39,153 nt of DNA from Bacteroidales bacterium (GTDB taxonomy: Bacteria > Bacteroidota > Bacteroidia > Bacteroidales > Muribaculaceae), in contig JAAVGE010000017.1 of the NCBI GenBank assembly GCA_014800385.1, forward strand, positions 22,002 through 61,154, given 5' to 3'. The notes below the pieces were generated by a model. The model ran no database searches, was not told the origin of the DNA, and was given only the letters and a program-made list of their open reading frames with translations. Made by a program: the position numbers and the translations under genes. Shown in pieces: positions 21,801 to 31,439 of this stretch; the stretch's first letter is position 1, and the number at the start of each line of letters is the position of its first letter.

Positions 21801-21813
21801 AAACAGTTTCTTA
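21801..21813 (-). repeat. Dispersed motif, copy 3 (right arm)
   Basis: AAACAGTTTCTTA, the inverse of TAAGAAACTGTTT. Confidence 0.65.
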
Positions 21814-21868
21814 GCATAAGTCAAAATATTTGAATTTTTGGGGATTGCGGTTAATATAGTTTAATAGA

Positions 21869-21900
21869 TTTGGCAATCACACAATAAACATATAATTTTG
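21869..21900 (+). promoter_or_regulatory. Promoter of htrA
   Basis: TTTG (21869-21872), a 20-bp spacer and TAATTTTG (21893-21900) make a full Bacteroidetes promoter, giving a leader of about 50 nt. Confidence 0.8.
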
Positions 21901-21955
21901 CCGTCAATGTTAATGATTAACTTAACGAGATTATCAATTTTAACACATCACACTT

Positions 21956-23467
21956 ATGAACATCAATCTTAAAACATCGCTTCTTGCAATGGGTGTAGCC
22001 GTATTGAGTTCTGTATCAACTGTATATGCCCTTCGTCAGAATCACTCAACTGATACCGCGGTATGGCTTGACAGCCTATCCGGAAATCTTCATAACGTAA
22101 AAATGAGTCCTAACGAGGCTGCCCCTGATTTTGTCACTGCTGCGGAGAACACGGTCAACGGTGTAGTCAGCATAAAGAGTTTTGCCACTCCGCGATATAA
22201 CTCCTATTCGCAGTCTCAACCATTTTCAGATCCTTTCTTCGAGTATTTCTTTGGTGGAGGCAGACAGCAGCCACGCCAGCAGCCCCGAAATGAAGAGCCA
22301 CGTCAGACCGGTCTCGGCTCAGGCGTAATCCTTAGCAGCGACGGTTACATCGTAACCAACAACCACGTTGTAGATGGAGCAGAGAAACTCGAGGTGTCAC
22401 TGAATGATAACCAAACCTTCAATGCAACAGTGGTAGGAACAGATCCGACAACCGACCTTGCGCTGATAAAGATTGACGGTGAGAATCTTCATGTCATTCC
22501 AATGGGTGAATCCGACAACCTGAAGGTAGGTGAGTGGGTGCTTGCGGTTGGCAATCCCTTCGGTTTCACATCAACTGTAACCAAAGGAATTGTAAGTGCT
22601 AAGGCAAGAAATATATCATCAATCACCCAGTCTGTCCCCTCAGGTGTCGAATCATTCATCCAGACAGATGCGGCTGTGAATCCGGGCAACTCCGGCGGCG
22701 CACTTGTAAATATGCAAGGTGAACTCGTTGGCATAAACACCGCTATCTATTCCCAGACAGGATCTTTTGCTGGCTATTCCTTTGCCATTCCCACTTCCAT
22801 AGTAAAGAAAGTTGTGACGGACCTCAAGCAATATGGAACTGTTCAGCGTGCAATCCTTGGTGTGAGATTTGCCGAACTTACTCCCAAACTTGCTCAGGAA
22901 AAGAACATTACAGCCGTGACACAAGGTATATATGTTGGCAGTGTTGAAGACCGCTCGGCAGCCTACGAGGCCAGTCTGCGTGAGGGCGACGTAATTGTAA
23001 GCATCGCAGGATCACCCACCAATAATAACGGCCAACTTCAGGAGGAGATAGCAAAACATCGCCCCGGCGACAAGGTTGAAATTAAATATTACCGAGATAA
23101 CAAGCCTTACACCGTCACCGTTACTCTGCGCAACACAAAAGGCAGTACCGATGTGACCCGTCCTGCTGATCTGATAGCACTCGGATGTGCATTTAAAACT
23201 GTTCAGCAATCCACTCTGCGTCAACTGGAAATCAGTAATGGTGTACAGGTCGTAGGGTTAAAAGATGGTCTGTTCAAATCGGCCGGTATTCGCGACGGAT
23301 TGATTATCACTGAGATAAACAATGGTAAGATTACTTCGCCTGAAGATATCGAAAAGATTTATCGTGCCATTTTGAGCAGTGGACCGGACTATGATAAGGT
23401 AATGTTCATCACGGGAGTCTACCCGACCGGCAAGAAGGTCTACTATGCCGTTGACCTTTCGGAATAA
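21956..23467 (+). CDS. Periplasmic serine protease, HtrA/DegP (Do) family
   Basis: A 503-residue protease for misfolded envelope proteins. The N-terminal hydrophobic segment (residues 5-27, TSLLAMGVAVLSSVSTVYA) is a signal peptide or anchor. A Gln/Pro/Arg-rich loop (about 85-117) follows, as in the DegP LA loop. The trypsin-like domain has the full triad: His137 (NNHVVDG), Asp167 (TTDLALIKID) and Ser246 (NPGNSGGAL). Two PDZ domains follow, the first around residues 300-390 (GIYVGSVEDRSAAYEA) and a second, more divergent one to the end. It has its own promoter and terminator, so it is a single-gene unit. Confidence 0.94.
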   Translation: MNINLKTSLLAMGVAVLSSVSTVYALRQNHSTDTAVWLDSLSGNLHNVKMSPNEAAPDFVTAAENTVNGVVSIKSFATPRYNSYSQSQPFSDPFFEYFFGGGRQQPRQQPRNEEPRQTGLGSGVILSSDGYIVTNNHVVDGAEKLEVSLNDNQTFNATVVGTDPTTDLALIKIDGENLHVIPMGESDNLKVGEWVLAVGNPFGFTSTVTKGIVSAKARNISSITQSVPSGVESFIQTDAAVNPGNSGGALVNMQGELVGINTAIYSQTGSFAGYSFAIPTSIVKKVVTDLKQYGTVQRAILGVRFAELTPKLAQEKNITAVTQGIYVGSVEDRSAAYEASLREGDVIVSIAGSPTNNNGQLQEEIAKHRPGDKVEIKYYRDNKPYTVTVTLRNTKGSTDVTRPADLIALGCAFKTVQQSTLRQLEISNGVQVVGLKDGLFKSAGIRDGLIITEINNGKITSPEDIEKIYRAILSSGPDYDKVMFITGVYPTGKKVYYAVDLSE

Positions 23468-23490
23468 GCGATTCACGAAAATAACATCTC

Positions 23491-23525
23491 AGGATGCTGC
23501 ACTCAATGTGTGGCATCCTTTTTAT
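23491..23525 (+). terminator. Terminator of htrA
   Basis: AGGATGC and GCATCCT stem with the loop carrying CTCAATGTG, followed by TTTTTAT. Confidence 0.85.
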
Positions 23526-23608
23526 TATATGAAAGAACTAATATGCAGCATCATTTGTTTTCATAATTATTAGCATCTACTTCAAAAATACTTTAAATTC
23601 TGCACCAG

Positions 23609-26600
23609 ATGAAAAAACAGATTATGGACGGTTGTACTGCAGCGGCATACATGGCGTTTGCTCTCAGCGATGTTGCGACAGTATATCCTATAACTCCTAT
23701 TGCTGCAATGGGTGATACGGCAATGAAATGGGGTCTTGAGGGTAAACGGAATCTGATGGGTCAACCATTGGAAGTCAAGGAAATGGAAAGCGAACTCGGG
23801 GCTGCAGGAGCCGTGCATGGTGCCGCAGCAACTGGTGCCTTGGCAACAACATTCACTGCATCGCAGGGACTTATGCTTATGATCCCCAACATGTATAAAA
23901 TTGCCGGTGAACTGCTCCCGGTGGTTTTTCATGTCGGATGCCGTTCGCTGGCCACGCATGCTCTCTCTATTTTCGGTGATCATCAAGATGTTATGGCATG
24001 TCGGGCAACCGGCTTTACCATGCTTGCATCCTCATCCGTTCAGGAGACTATGGATCTCGGCGCTGTTGCTCATCTGGCTGCCATCGAAGGGTCGCTGCCT
24101 GTTCTTCATTTCTTTGACGGGTGGAGAACATCATCAGAACTGGACACCATTGATGTCATTGACTACGAATCTCTTCGTCCATTAGTCAATTGGGATAAAG
24201 TAAACGCATTCCGCCATAGGTCAATGAATCCGGAACACCCTGATTTAAGAGGTTCGGCTCAGAATCCGGATGTATATTTCCAAAACCGTGAGGCCGCCAA
24301 CAAATATTACGACAATTTTCCGACCATTGTGCAGACTGCAATGGACAAGATTGCTAAAATAACGGGGCGTCAATATCATCTTGCTGATTATTTCGGGGCT
24401 CCGGATGCCAACAGGGTAATCGTACTCATGGCCTCCGGTGCGGAAGTGGCTGCTGAAACAGCCGAATATCTTAATAAGGAAAAGGGATATAAAGTAGGGG
24501 TAATCAACGTCAGACTGTATCGCCCCTTCCCTACCTCACAGTTTCTCGAACTTCTTCCGGCGACGGTCAAAACCATCGCTGTGCTTGACCGCACAAAGGA
24601 ACCAGGGGCTGAACATGAACCTCTGTGTCTGGATGTAATGACAGCAATTTACAAGTCGCCGCAGCATAAAGATATTCGAGTTATTGGAGGACGCTACGGA
24701 CTTTCAAGCAAGGAATTTAACCCTTCAATGGTGAAAGCCATATATGATGAGATGGCTAAGGAGAATCCTCAGAACCCATTCACCGTAGGTATAAACGATG
24801 ATCTTACCCATCTCTCGCTTGAGGTATCGGACAGCATAGAAACAAATGTGGCACATTCAACCTATCAGTCAATATTTTACGGTATCGGTAACGATGGTAC
24901 AGTGGGTGCCACAAAGATGCTTGCCACTGTTTTTGGAAACACGCCGGGAGTTTATGCACAGGCCTACTTCAATTATTCAGCAAAGAAATCCGGCGGCTAC
25001 ACCATTTCACAACTTCGCATAGGAGAACAACCGGTGACTTCCGCCTATGAAATCAGCGATGCAGATTATGTTGCCTGTCACAAAACTTCGTATGTCAACC
25101 GTTTCGATATGGTGGACAAAGTCAGGGAAGGCGGAGTCTTTGTGCTTAATTCGCCATGGTCGCCTGACCAGTTACTGACCAATCTGCCGCTGAACATGAG
25201 GCGTGCCATAGCCGAAAAGAATCTTACACTTTACACTATTGATGCCGACAAAATTGCATCACGCTGCGGACTTGGGCCACGTATCAATACTGTCATGGCT
25301 ACCGTATGGCTTTCACTGAACAAGACCATACCCTTCACCCAATCTCTGGATGACTTTAAAAACAGCCTTTCCGAAACTTATCGTCATGAGATAGGCACGG
25401 TTGTAGAACGCAATTTCAAGGCTATTGACATGACTCTTGATGAATTGCATCAGATTGATTATAAATCCATTGATAATTGGGCTGAAACACCGGAAGTGGT
25501 GCGCAAGGCAACCGTCACTTATCCTGATGCTGCAACCGAACGCTTCATTAAAGAGATACACACACCATGCATACAGGGCAAAGGTGACACAATCCCCGTA
25601 TCGGCTCTTGCCCCTGACGGTGTCATGCCCATGGGAACCACTGCCTATGAACATCGCCGCATCGCAACACGGGTACCGGTGTGGGATGTCACTAAATGTG
25701 TCGAATGTACGGAGTGTTCGCTCGTTTGTCCTCATGCCGCCATACGTCCGTTCATTCTCTCACCTGAAGAAAGTGCTGAGGCTCCTGATGGTTTCGCCAT
25801 GAAAGAGGCATACGGAATGCCGGACGGATATAAATTCCACATTCAGAACTTCCCCGAGGACTGTCTCGGCTGTTCTTCATGCTCTATCATCTGTCCTGGA
25901 CACGCTCTGACCATGACTCCTATTGAGGAGGTGGTTGATAAGGAAGTTCCTATGGCGGAATGGGCACTGCAAAATGTAACACCTAAAACAAAAATATTAC
26001 CTCGAACCACTGTCAAAGGGTCGCAGATGCATCTCCCCGGGCTACAGTTCTCCGGAGCATGTGCCGGTTGCGGTGAAACGCCTTACGTGAAACTCCTCAC
26101 ACAGTTGTTTGGCGAACGTTTGCTGATTGCCAATGCCACGGGATGCAGTTCCATCTGGGGTGCTAATTTCCCGTCAAATGCCTACTGCACGACCGATGGC
26201 AGACGTGGCCCGGCATGGGGTAACTCTCTTTTTGAGGATAACGGTGAATATGGCTACGGTATGCTTGTTTCCGTCGAGCATCAGCGGAAAAGAGTGGCCA
26301 TGCAGGTAAAGGCACTCATTGACAATCCCGCAACCGTGCCCTACCTAAAAAGTGCCCTTGAAGCATGGTATGCCGTAAAGGATGATACAGAATTGTCACA
26401 GCGAACCGGCGATATTCTTACACGGATATTGACGGAACTCAAAGAGCAGTCGGCTGACTACGCTTCCCTTCTTGAAAGCGCAGACCAATTCTCAAAAAAA
26501 TCTGTTTGGGCTATCGGAGGTGACGGATGGGCTTACGACATCGGATTTGCCGGTCTTGATCATGTGTTGGCTTCCGGTGAACCTATCAAAGTGCTGGTTA

Positions 26601-27217
26601 TGGACACGGAGTGTTATTCCAACACCGGAGGTCAGATGTCGAAAGCAACCCCACGAAGCGCAGTTGCCAAATATGCTCCCGACGGAAAGCGTGTTGCAAA
26701 AAAGGAATTGGGACGTATGATGATGACCTACGGCAATGTGTATGTTGCGTCAATCGCCTTAGGTGCAAATTATCAACAGGCTATCGATGCTCTTATGGAA
26801 GCAGAGCGTTATCCCGGACCGGCAGTGGTTATCGCATACTGCCCATGTCTTATGCACGGTATTCAACCTGGATTGGGACACTCAATTGTCGAACAGAGAC
26901 GTGCGGTTGAGGCAGGATACTGGAATTTGTATCGCTTCAATCCGGAAGAATATGCCAAAGGAGAATCAGGGTTGACAATAGACAGTGTGACGCCCGGTCC
27001 TGACAACAGTGGCACCAACGGCAGTTCTGAACTTACGGCATCAGTTCCATTCAATATTCCCGAACCGGTTAGGAACATCCAGGAATTTGTGATGAACGAA
27101 GACCGCTATGCTGACCTTAATCTATCCGACTCCAATGAAGCAGGAATACTTCGGCCTGAACTCCAGAAGGACTGTAATCAGATTACGGAGGCATTAAAAA
27201 AGCAAGCCAAGCAATAA
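23609..27217 (+). CDS. nifJ: Pyruvate:ferredoxin (flavodoxin) oxidoreductase, single-chain
   Basis: A 1202-residue homodimeric enzyme converting pyruvate and CoA to acetyl-CoA, CO2 and reduced ferredoxin, central to anaerobic energy metabolism. The N-terminal pyrimidine-binding domain (TVYPITPIAAMGD) is followed by the gamma domain. Two 4Fe-4S ferredoxin motifs follow: CVECTECSLVCP (from about residue 697) and CLGCSSCSIICP (from about 752). The proximal-cluster cysteines appear in CAGCGETPY (about 818) and ATGCSSIWG. The TPP-binding domain has GGDGWAYDIGFAGLDH and DTECYSNTGGQMSKATP. All expected domains are intact. The upstream gap shows no consensus promoter. Confidence 0.97.
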   Translation: MKKQIMDGCTAAAYMAFALSDVATVYPITPIAAMGDTAMKWGLEGKRNLMGQPLEVKEMESELGAAGAVHGAAATGALATTFTASQGLMLMIPNMYKIAGELLPVVFHVGCRSLATHALSIFGDHQDVMACRATGFTMLASSSVQETMDLGAVAHLAAIEGSLPVLHFFDGWRTSSELDTIDVIDYESLRPLVNWDKVNAFRHRSMNPEHPDLRGSAQNPDVYFQNREAANKYYDNFPTIVQTAMDKIAKITGRQYHLADYFGAPDANRVIVLMASGAEVAAETAEYLNKEKGYKVGVINVRLYRPFPTSQFLELLPATVKTIAVLDRTKEPGAEHEPLCLDVMTAIYKSPQHKDIRVIGGRYGLSSKEFNPSMVKAIYDEMAKENPQNPFTVGINDDLTHLSLEVSDSIETNVAHSTYQSIFYGIGNDGTVGATKMLATVFGNTPGVYAQAYFNYSAKKSGGYTISQLRIGEQPVTSAYEISDADYVACHKTSYVNRFDMVDKVREGGVFVLNSPWSPDQLLTNLPLNMRRAIAEKNLTLYTIDADKIASRCGLGPRINTVMATVWLSLNKTIPFTQSLDDFKNSLSETYRHEIGTVVERNFKAIDMTLDELHQIDYKSIDNWAETPEVVRKATVTYPDAATERFIKEIHTPCIQGKGDTIPVSALAPDGVMPMGTTAYEHRRIATRVPVWDVTKCVECTECSLVCPHAAIRPFILSPEESAEAPDGFAMKEAYGMPDGYKFHIQNFPEDCLGCSSCSIICPGHALTMTPIEEVVDKEVPMAEWALQNVTPKTKILPRTTVKGSQMHLPGLQFSGACAGCGETPYVKLLTQLFGERLLIANATGCSSIWGANFPSNAYCTTDGRRGPAWGNSLFEDNGEYGYGMLVSVEHQRKRVAMQVKALIDNPATVPYLKSALEAWYAVKDDTELSQRTGDILTRILTELKEQSADYASLLESADQFSKKSVWAIGGDGWAYDIGFAGLDHVLASGEPIKVLVMDTECYSNTGGQMSKATPRSAVAKYAPDGKRVAKKELGRMMMTYGNVYVASIALGANYQQAIDALMEAERYPGPAVVIAYCPCLMHGIQPGLGHSIVEQRRAVEAGYWNLYRFNPEEYAKGESGLTIDSVTPGPDNSGTNGSSELTASVPFNIPEPVRNIQEFVMNEDRYADLNLSDSNEAGILRPELQKDCNQITEALKKQAKQ

Positions 27218-27274
27218 TTTCATAATCACTCTGAATAGAAATTTGGCTTAAATTCAAATACACTATTTAAAGAT

Positions 27275-27312
27275 GGCGGGAACATCTTCACAGATGCTCC
27301 CGCCAATTTTTA
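27275..27312 (+). terminator. Terminator of nifJ
   Basis: GGCGGGAACATC and GATGCTCCCGCC form a 12-bp stem with one mismatch, followed by AATTTTT. Confidence 0.92.
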
Positions 27313-27739
27313 ACGATATGTTAGTCACTAATTAGTGATGTGTTGCAATGTAATTCCCCTGTTAAAGGGGAGATTTCCGGATGTCTGTCCCGATCAAATT
27401 TCTCCATTTATAAATCAAATTTATCGGGAGGGCATCTGGTGTACTTATGGTTGTCAGCGTCAACCCTCCCAGAGAACTGGAGGCGAAGGGATTGAACACA
27501 AGATCCCATGAAGCGTAGATTCTTCGATGTACTCCAAAAACTTATGGATAAATAGATTTTGAAAATTTGTTTATACTTAGTTCGTTTCTATTTTTGAGTG
27601 ATATTTTGTTTTTGAAGATGGAGTGTAGTGAACTACACGACTGATGAAAAAACGAAATAGCGCCGGAAAGAGAAATGAAATAAGTAGAAACTACATCTGC
27701 TTGATAGTATAAAATCTTTTCAACTTCTACTTATAACAA

Positions 27740-27775
27740 ACCCTCAGCCAAGGTATCGCTTGACTGAGGGTTAAT
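27740..27775 (-). terminator. Terminator after the fimbrillin operon
   Basis: AACCCTCAGCCAAG and CTTGACTGAGGGTT form a long stem (one mismatch) 26 bp beyond the stop of the minus-strand fimbrillin gene. The T-tract on the minus side is weak (TTTGTTAT). Confidence 0.7.
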
Positions 27776-27800
27776 TGTTTTATTTCTTCAATGAATTATG

Positions 27801-28892
27801 TCATTTCAGTACAGGTGTCATAGGAATTGTATTATCTGAGTCTACCCAATCGTCGACATCAACCTTGAATTTGATGTCACCACCAATGACAGGATTACCG
27901 GGATTAGGATCGTCAGGGTCAATATTTCCGGCTCCTTCTGTGAAGTCAAGAGTATAAACATATTTCTTTCCCTGTTCCCACTCGCCTGACAAAGGAATTG
28001 AAGCCCATGCATACTGGCGGGGATTACCTGATGCATCAACCTTTGTGTCATCAGGATAGGGGTAAACCCTGAATCCATTGTCTGTTCTTGTTATCTGGAC
28101 AAGAACACTCAAATAAGCCTCACGCGCAATATTGTCGGGGTCTCCTTTAGGCATCCATGGAATCAATTTCTGAGGCATCAGCATTGCATTACCTGAATCG
28201 CCCATTAATGACTGAGGTGTGGATGTAAGAGTAATTTCATCACAAGAGGTATCATAAATGGCAGTGTCATGCCATTCGTCAAGAGTCCAGGCATTGGTGA
28301 TGAAGTCAAATGTTCCCATGTACTGTACACGACCTATACGTGCTCCTGTTACTTTAAAGGTATATGTGGGGTTTTCTGATTTCGCACGAATTTCTACCTG
28401 TGAGAGGCGGTGGTCAAAAGTCAGTTCCACGCCTGTCGCTTCATTATTCTTACGAGAACCGGTGGCATTCGCAGTTATGAAATCCACCTGTTGGGCAATA
28501 TCTTCGGCTACGGAATAATCTGCAAGTCTGACACCGGCCGTATCTGCAATAACCGTGATGTCACCACCAAGTTCGTCCTGCGAAGGAGCGTAGGCAAAGA
28601 ACTTAATTTCCTCAGTGTTGTCAAGCCATGCATACTTGGTTGATGATGTAAAAAATGAGTCAGCACCCTTAACAAAATTTGCGTTTTCAAAATAGGGAGT
28701 CGTGCCATCAAAAGCGGTCACATACATTGATGTAAGGTTGGCGTTGGTGGTTTCAGTGGCTCTGGTTGCCATCCCAGTTCGGAATGAAATAGCCTCGTCA
28801 GATTTAGTTCTGATACTTTCTGGTTCGTCGTATGCACAGGATGCAAGCGTCAGTGCAGATAAGGCGATGATAGATAACTGTGCGTTTTTCAT
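27801..28892 (-). CDS. Fimbrillin family (Mfa1/FimA-like) lipoprotein
   Basis: A 363-residue exported lipoprotein. The signal peptide MKNAQLSIIALSALTLASC has a lipobox ending at Cys19. A short acidic linker follows, then the fimbrillin opening EAISFRTGMATRATETT and SMYVTAFDG, typical of Mfa-like pilus subunits of Bacteroidales. Such proteins are cut by an Arg-specific gingipain-like protease in Porphyromonas; an Arg occurs in the matching stretch (MATRA). It is the last gene of a three-gene minus-strand cluster with a DUF5119-like lipoprotein and a DUF3575-like outer-membrane protein. A surface fimbria or matrix role is likely, though the exact polymer cannot be read. Confidence 0.85.
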   Translation of the reverse strand: MKNAQLSIIALSALTLASCAYDEPESIRTKSDEAISFRTGMATRATETTNANLTSMYVTAFDGTTPYFENANFVKGADSFFTSSTKYAWLDNTEEIKFFAYAPSQDELGGDITVIADTAGVRLADYSVAEDIAQQVDFITANATGSRKNNEATGVELTFDHRLSQVEIRAKSENPTYTFKVTGARIGRVQYMGTFDFITNAWTLDEWHDTAIYDTSCDEITLTSTPQSLMGDSGNAMLMPQKLIPWMPKGDPDNIAREAYLSVLVQITRTDNGFRVYPYPDDTKVDASGNPRQYAWASIPLSGEWEQGKKYVYTLDFTEGAGNIDPDDPNPGNPVIGGDIKFKVDVDDWVDSDNTIPMTPVLK

Positions 28893-28983
28893 ATTATTGT
28901 GTGTTAAAAATTTTCAATAGTCATTAATAAAACGTTGCGTGATGGTGAAAAGTTCAATAAAACTGTCATTCAATACCGTTGTT

Positions 28984-29946
28984 TTACATTTTAATATCAA
29001 CATATATCGGTTGCCACTCATTGACATCTGTAATAAGATCTGTTCCTCCCTGTGAGGGAGGCTCAGGCAGTGGCAAACCGTGAATAATGATATGCACATG
29101 AGTAGGATCTGGGGCTGTGGTCACCTGGTCAGTAACGTCGAACGACTGCCACCACTTTGAGCCGTCACTCATAATCATATATACAGTGAGCATGTGTTTT
29201 TGAGATGTCACTGAACACTCTCCGAATGTCAGAAATTCGCTGTGCAGATTTGCTTCTTCAGGATTGGCAGTAAGACTGAATGTCATTGTGACCGGCACAT
29301 CAGTAGATGATTGCTGCCCGAGGGAATATGCCTCAGCCATTCCTGACAAGGTGGCATCAACGGTTGCAGAACGTACTCCCTCGATGTTCTCCACATCATA
29401 TATATCTACTATGTAATGGCAAACGACTTCCTGGGGATAGAGTGTAATGGTGTCTGTTCCTTCATGAGGTACAATACTGATGTTATTGGTTCTGCTACCC
29501 CACAACATTTTGGGGGTCTCAGCCAACCGCTCTGATTCAGTCTCCCTTGCCCGGGGAATGGACTCAGTGCTTATCCCCTGCCCTTCCAGAGCCTCAGCAT
29601 CAGATGTGTACAACTCCATCGACTCCACACTTTCATTGCCACGGAGATGAACCCAGTCGGTGTTGTCGGCATTCATGTACAAGGCATGACGGGTGCCGAA
29701 CGGTGCCTTTATTGGTCCGCCATTACGATTGTTGAAGATAAATCGCATGGGGTTATGTCCATCCCGTTCGTAAAGATACAGAGCCATTGAAGACGGGTCA
29801 GCCTCGGGCGCATATCTCCAGTCAAAAACCACAACCAATCCTGTTGTGATGGATTCCTCCATATATAAATCTTTGTGTCGGCAGGAACTGAACAATATCA
29901 TTACCAGCAGCGTACTCCAACATAATCCTAATTGCCGAATTCTCAT
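28984..29946 (-). CDS. DUF5119-like fimbrial-locus lipoprotein
   Basis: A 320-residue lipoprotein. The signal peptide (LGLCWSTLLVMILFSSC) has a lipobox ending FSSC. The mature start has VVVFDWRYAPEADPSSMALY, then GHNPMRFIFNNRNGG, and later TLSGMAEAYSLGQQ, a pattern I associate with DUF5119/Mfa2-type accessory proteins that anchor or cap fimbriae. The ATG at 29946 is chosen over a GTG at 29958, which would overlap the stop of the preceding gene. It lies 8 bp after the DUF3575-like gene and 91 bp before the fimbrillin gene. The family name is from memory and less sure than the export signal. Confidence 0.75.
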   Translation of the reverse strand: MRIRQLGLCWSTLLVMILFSSCRHKDLYMEESITTGLVVVFDWRYAPEADPSSMALYLYERDGHNPMRFIFNNRNGGPIKAPFGTRHALYMNADNTDWVHLRGNESVESMELYTSDAEALEGQGISTESIPRARETESERLAETPKMLWGSRTNNISIVPHEGTDTITLYPQEVVCHYIVDIYDVENIEGVRSATVDATLSGMAEAYSLGQQSSTDVPVTMTFSLTANPEEANLHSEFLTFGECSVTSQKHMLTVYMIMSDGSKWWQSFDVTDQVTTAPDPTHVHIIIHGLPLPEPPSQGGTDLITDVNEWQPIYVDIKM

Positions 29947-29954
29947 AAACGACC

Positions 29955-31199
29955 TCACTTTCTTCTGTTATAATTATCACATCCTATAAGCCACACCACC
30001 GAGACTTCCGCTTTTGTAGGCCCGAACCAGTTTAAATGGTGTGTTGATTCCCACATGTAGAACCCATCTTTAGGCACATATTCCAGATAACGACCGCCCA
30101 AGTAGCCGAAACCAATTGAAAAGTCGATATTTATACGTCGTGAAACAGGCATGGAATAACCATATTCCACTCCTCCCACGAAGTTGCATCTATCCCAAAG
30201 TGTACCATGAGGTTTTCCACCCATGTAGCCGCGTCCGCCAAACTCAAAGTCGTATGTCACAACTCCGGCATATATCCCGACATGATGTCCGGTGAGAGGT
30301 TTTTCCGATGCTTTCTTTCCAAACCATTTTCTCACCCCGAGTGTACCTCCGTATGCTCTCCAATAGTGATGCGTGCGGTCTTTGTCCCACCAGCCGTACA
30401 TCCAGTCAGCCGTGAGCGACCAGTTCTTACCGATATACAGATCTGCTCCAATATGAGGGATGAGCAGAATGTCAGAAATAAGGTTGGTTTTTAAACCAAG
30501 ATAGAAAGGTCTACATTCTTTAACCTCCCCGGTAAGGTAGGTAAATTCCAATTCCGGACACTCCATGTTGGCAGGAAATGGGAGAAGGACAGGGTTGGCA
30601 ACACCGATGTCGACAATAGGTATCATCCTATCGTAGCCGACAACAAGTTTCGACATTCTCAAATCCGGGAAAATATTCCTGTAAAGATATGCGTATGGAA
30701 TTCCATTGTGAAGAAATTTAAGTTTGTCAAGCGGATCGGTGATACCATTCTTACTATTTATATCTTTAAGTAACTCAAGTACTTCAGACCTGTAAGGAAC
30801 ATTATTATCCTGTTCAACCGCCCTCTGCAATCCACGCCAGTCCCGACCCAGAAACGTGAAGGAGGCTATTGAATCTGCAGCAAGTCCCCTACCCTTCATG
30901 AAATCAAAAAGGGTGTATGCTCGTTTTTCAGAAAGGTATTTATTGAAGTCCGTAGATCCCTCCGGTGAGGCTGCACCAACAACATTAACAGAACGCAGGT
31001 GATACCTCACCCCACTCTCGGGAGAGGGTGTAAAATTATCTATTATACTATCAATCCTTGTTTTATTTCCTTTAAAATTCAAATCAAGATCCGTACGTGA
31101 CTGATGAAATTCCACGAACACGGAATCTTTATAAATCTGGGAGGTTGCCAATTGAAATCCCACTATCAAACAGACAGTTAACAGGAATGAGTTTTTCAT
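29955..31199 (-). CDS. DUF3575-like outer-membrane protein with OmpA-like N-terminal region
   Basis: A 414-residue exported protein with signal peptide MKNSFLLTVCLIVGFQLATS. Residues about 55-110 look like the OmpA C-terminal peptidoglycan-binding fold (VNVVGAASPEGSTDFNKYLS, followed by EKRAYTLFDFM). The second half (from about residue 225) alternates amphipathic strands rich in Tyr, Trp and Gly (YLGGRYLEYVPKDGFYMW) as in DUF3575 beta-barrels. These proteins usually open fimbrial loci of Bacteroidales. It is first in the three-gene minus-strand operon. No clear promoter is seen upstream. Confidence 0.78.
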   Translation of the reverse strand: MKNSFLLTVCLIVGFQLATSQIYKDSVFVEFHQSRTDLDLNFKGNKTRIDSIIDNFTPSPESGVRYHLRSVNVVGAASPEGSTDFNKYLSEKRAYTLFDFMKGRGLAADSIASFTFLGRDWRGLQRAVEQDNNVPYRSEVLELLKDINSKNGITDPLDKLKFLHNGIPYAYLYRNIFPDLRMSKLVVGYDRMIPIVDIGVANPVLLPFPANMECPELEFTYLTGEVKECRPFYLGLKTNLISDILLIPHIGADLYIGKNWSLTADWMYGWWDKDRTHHYWRAYGGTLGVRKWFGKKASEKPLTGHHVGIYAGVVTYDFEFGGRGYMGGKPHGTLWDRCNFVGGVEYGYSMPVSRRINIDFSIGFGYLGGRYLEYVPKDGFYMWESTHHLNWFGPTKAEVSVVWLIGCDNYNRRK

Positions 31200-31334
31200 A
31201 ATAATGATGAATATTCAGGGATGGCATAATGTAATGCGTCTGAACTACATTATTATAACATTTCATTTCCGCATTTGGTTGATAAGTAACGGCATACTTT
31301 TCCTGCGTTATCAATCTTTTCCGGATGAAAAGAG

Positions 31335-31372
31335 GATAGAGGGTGTTAGTCCTAAAACCAACACACTCTATC
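31335..31372 (-). terminator. Terminator of the acidic-protein gene
   Basis: GATAGAGGGTGTT and AACACACTCTATC form a 13-bp stem with one mismatch. On the minus strand it is followed by CTCTTTTC. It separates the acidic-protein gene from the fimbrial operon. Confidence 0.75.
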
Positions 31373-31439
31373 TTCAAAATTTACGTGTTCTATTCGTGCT
31401 TCGCAGTTGAATGTTCCAACTCAGGTAAACTTACCGAGT

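Larger units (their letters stand above)
21554..21955. other. Intergenic stretch with promoters and an inverted-repeat element
   Basis: No gene is seen. The left part holds the -7 box of the minus-strand TM2 gene (21611-21618) and the right end the htrA promoter. Between them, 21660-21813 is bounded by two inverted copies of the AGAAACTGT motif about 130 bp apart. It contains an isolated TAACTTTG near 21686 but no reading frame of note. Confidence 0.7.
27218..27800. other. Gene-free stretch rich in hairpins and palindromes
   Basis: No credible gene. Besides terminators at both ends, I see a 14-bp palindrome TCACTAATTAGTGA (27325-27338) and CCCCT/AGGGG (27356-27370). A 13-bp stem TCCCGAT(C)AAATTT with AAATTTATCGGGA lies at 27388-27429. 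GGGAGGG/CCCTCCC lies at 27426-27432 and 27464-27470. The palindrome GTGTAGTGAACTACAC is at 27623-27638. TAAGTAGAA with TTCTACTTA lies at 27681-27689 and 27725-27733. This may be the scar of a lost mobile element. Confidence 0.55.

Noticed and set aside
23582..23986. 134-codon open frame on the minus strand over the start of nifJ
   Set aside because: Antisense to a clear PFOR gene; Cys/His-rich composition is that of a shadow frame.
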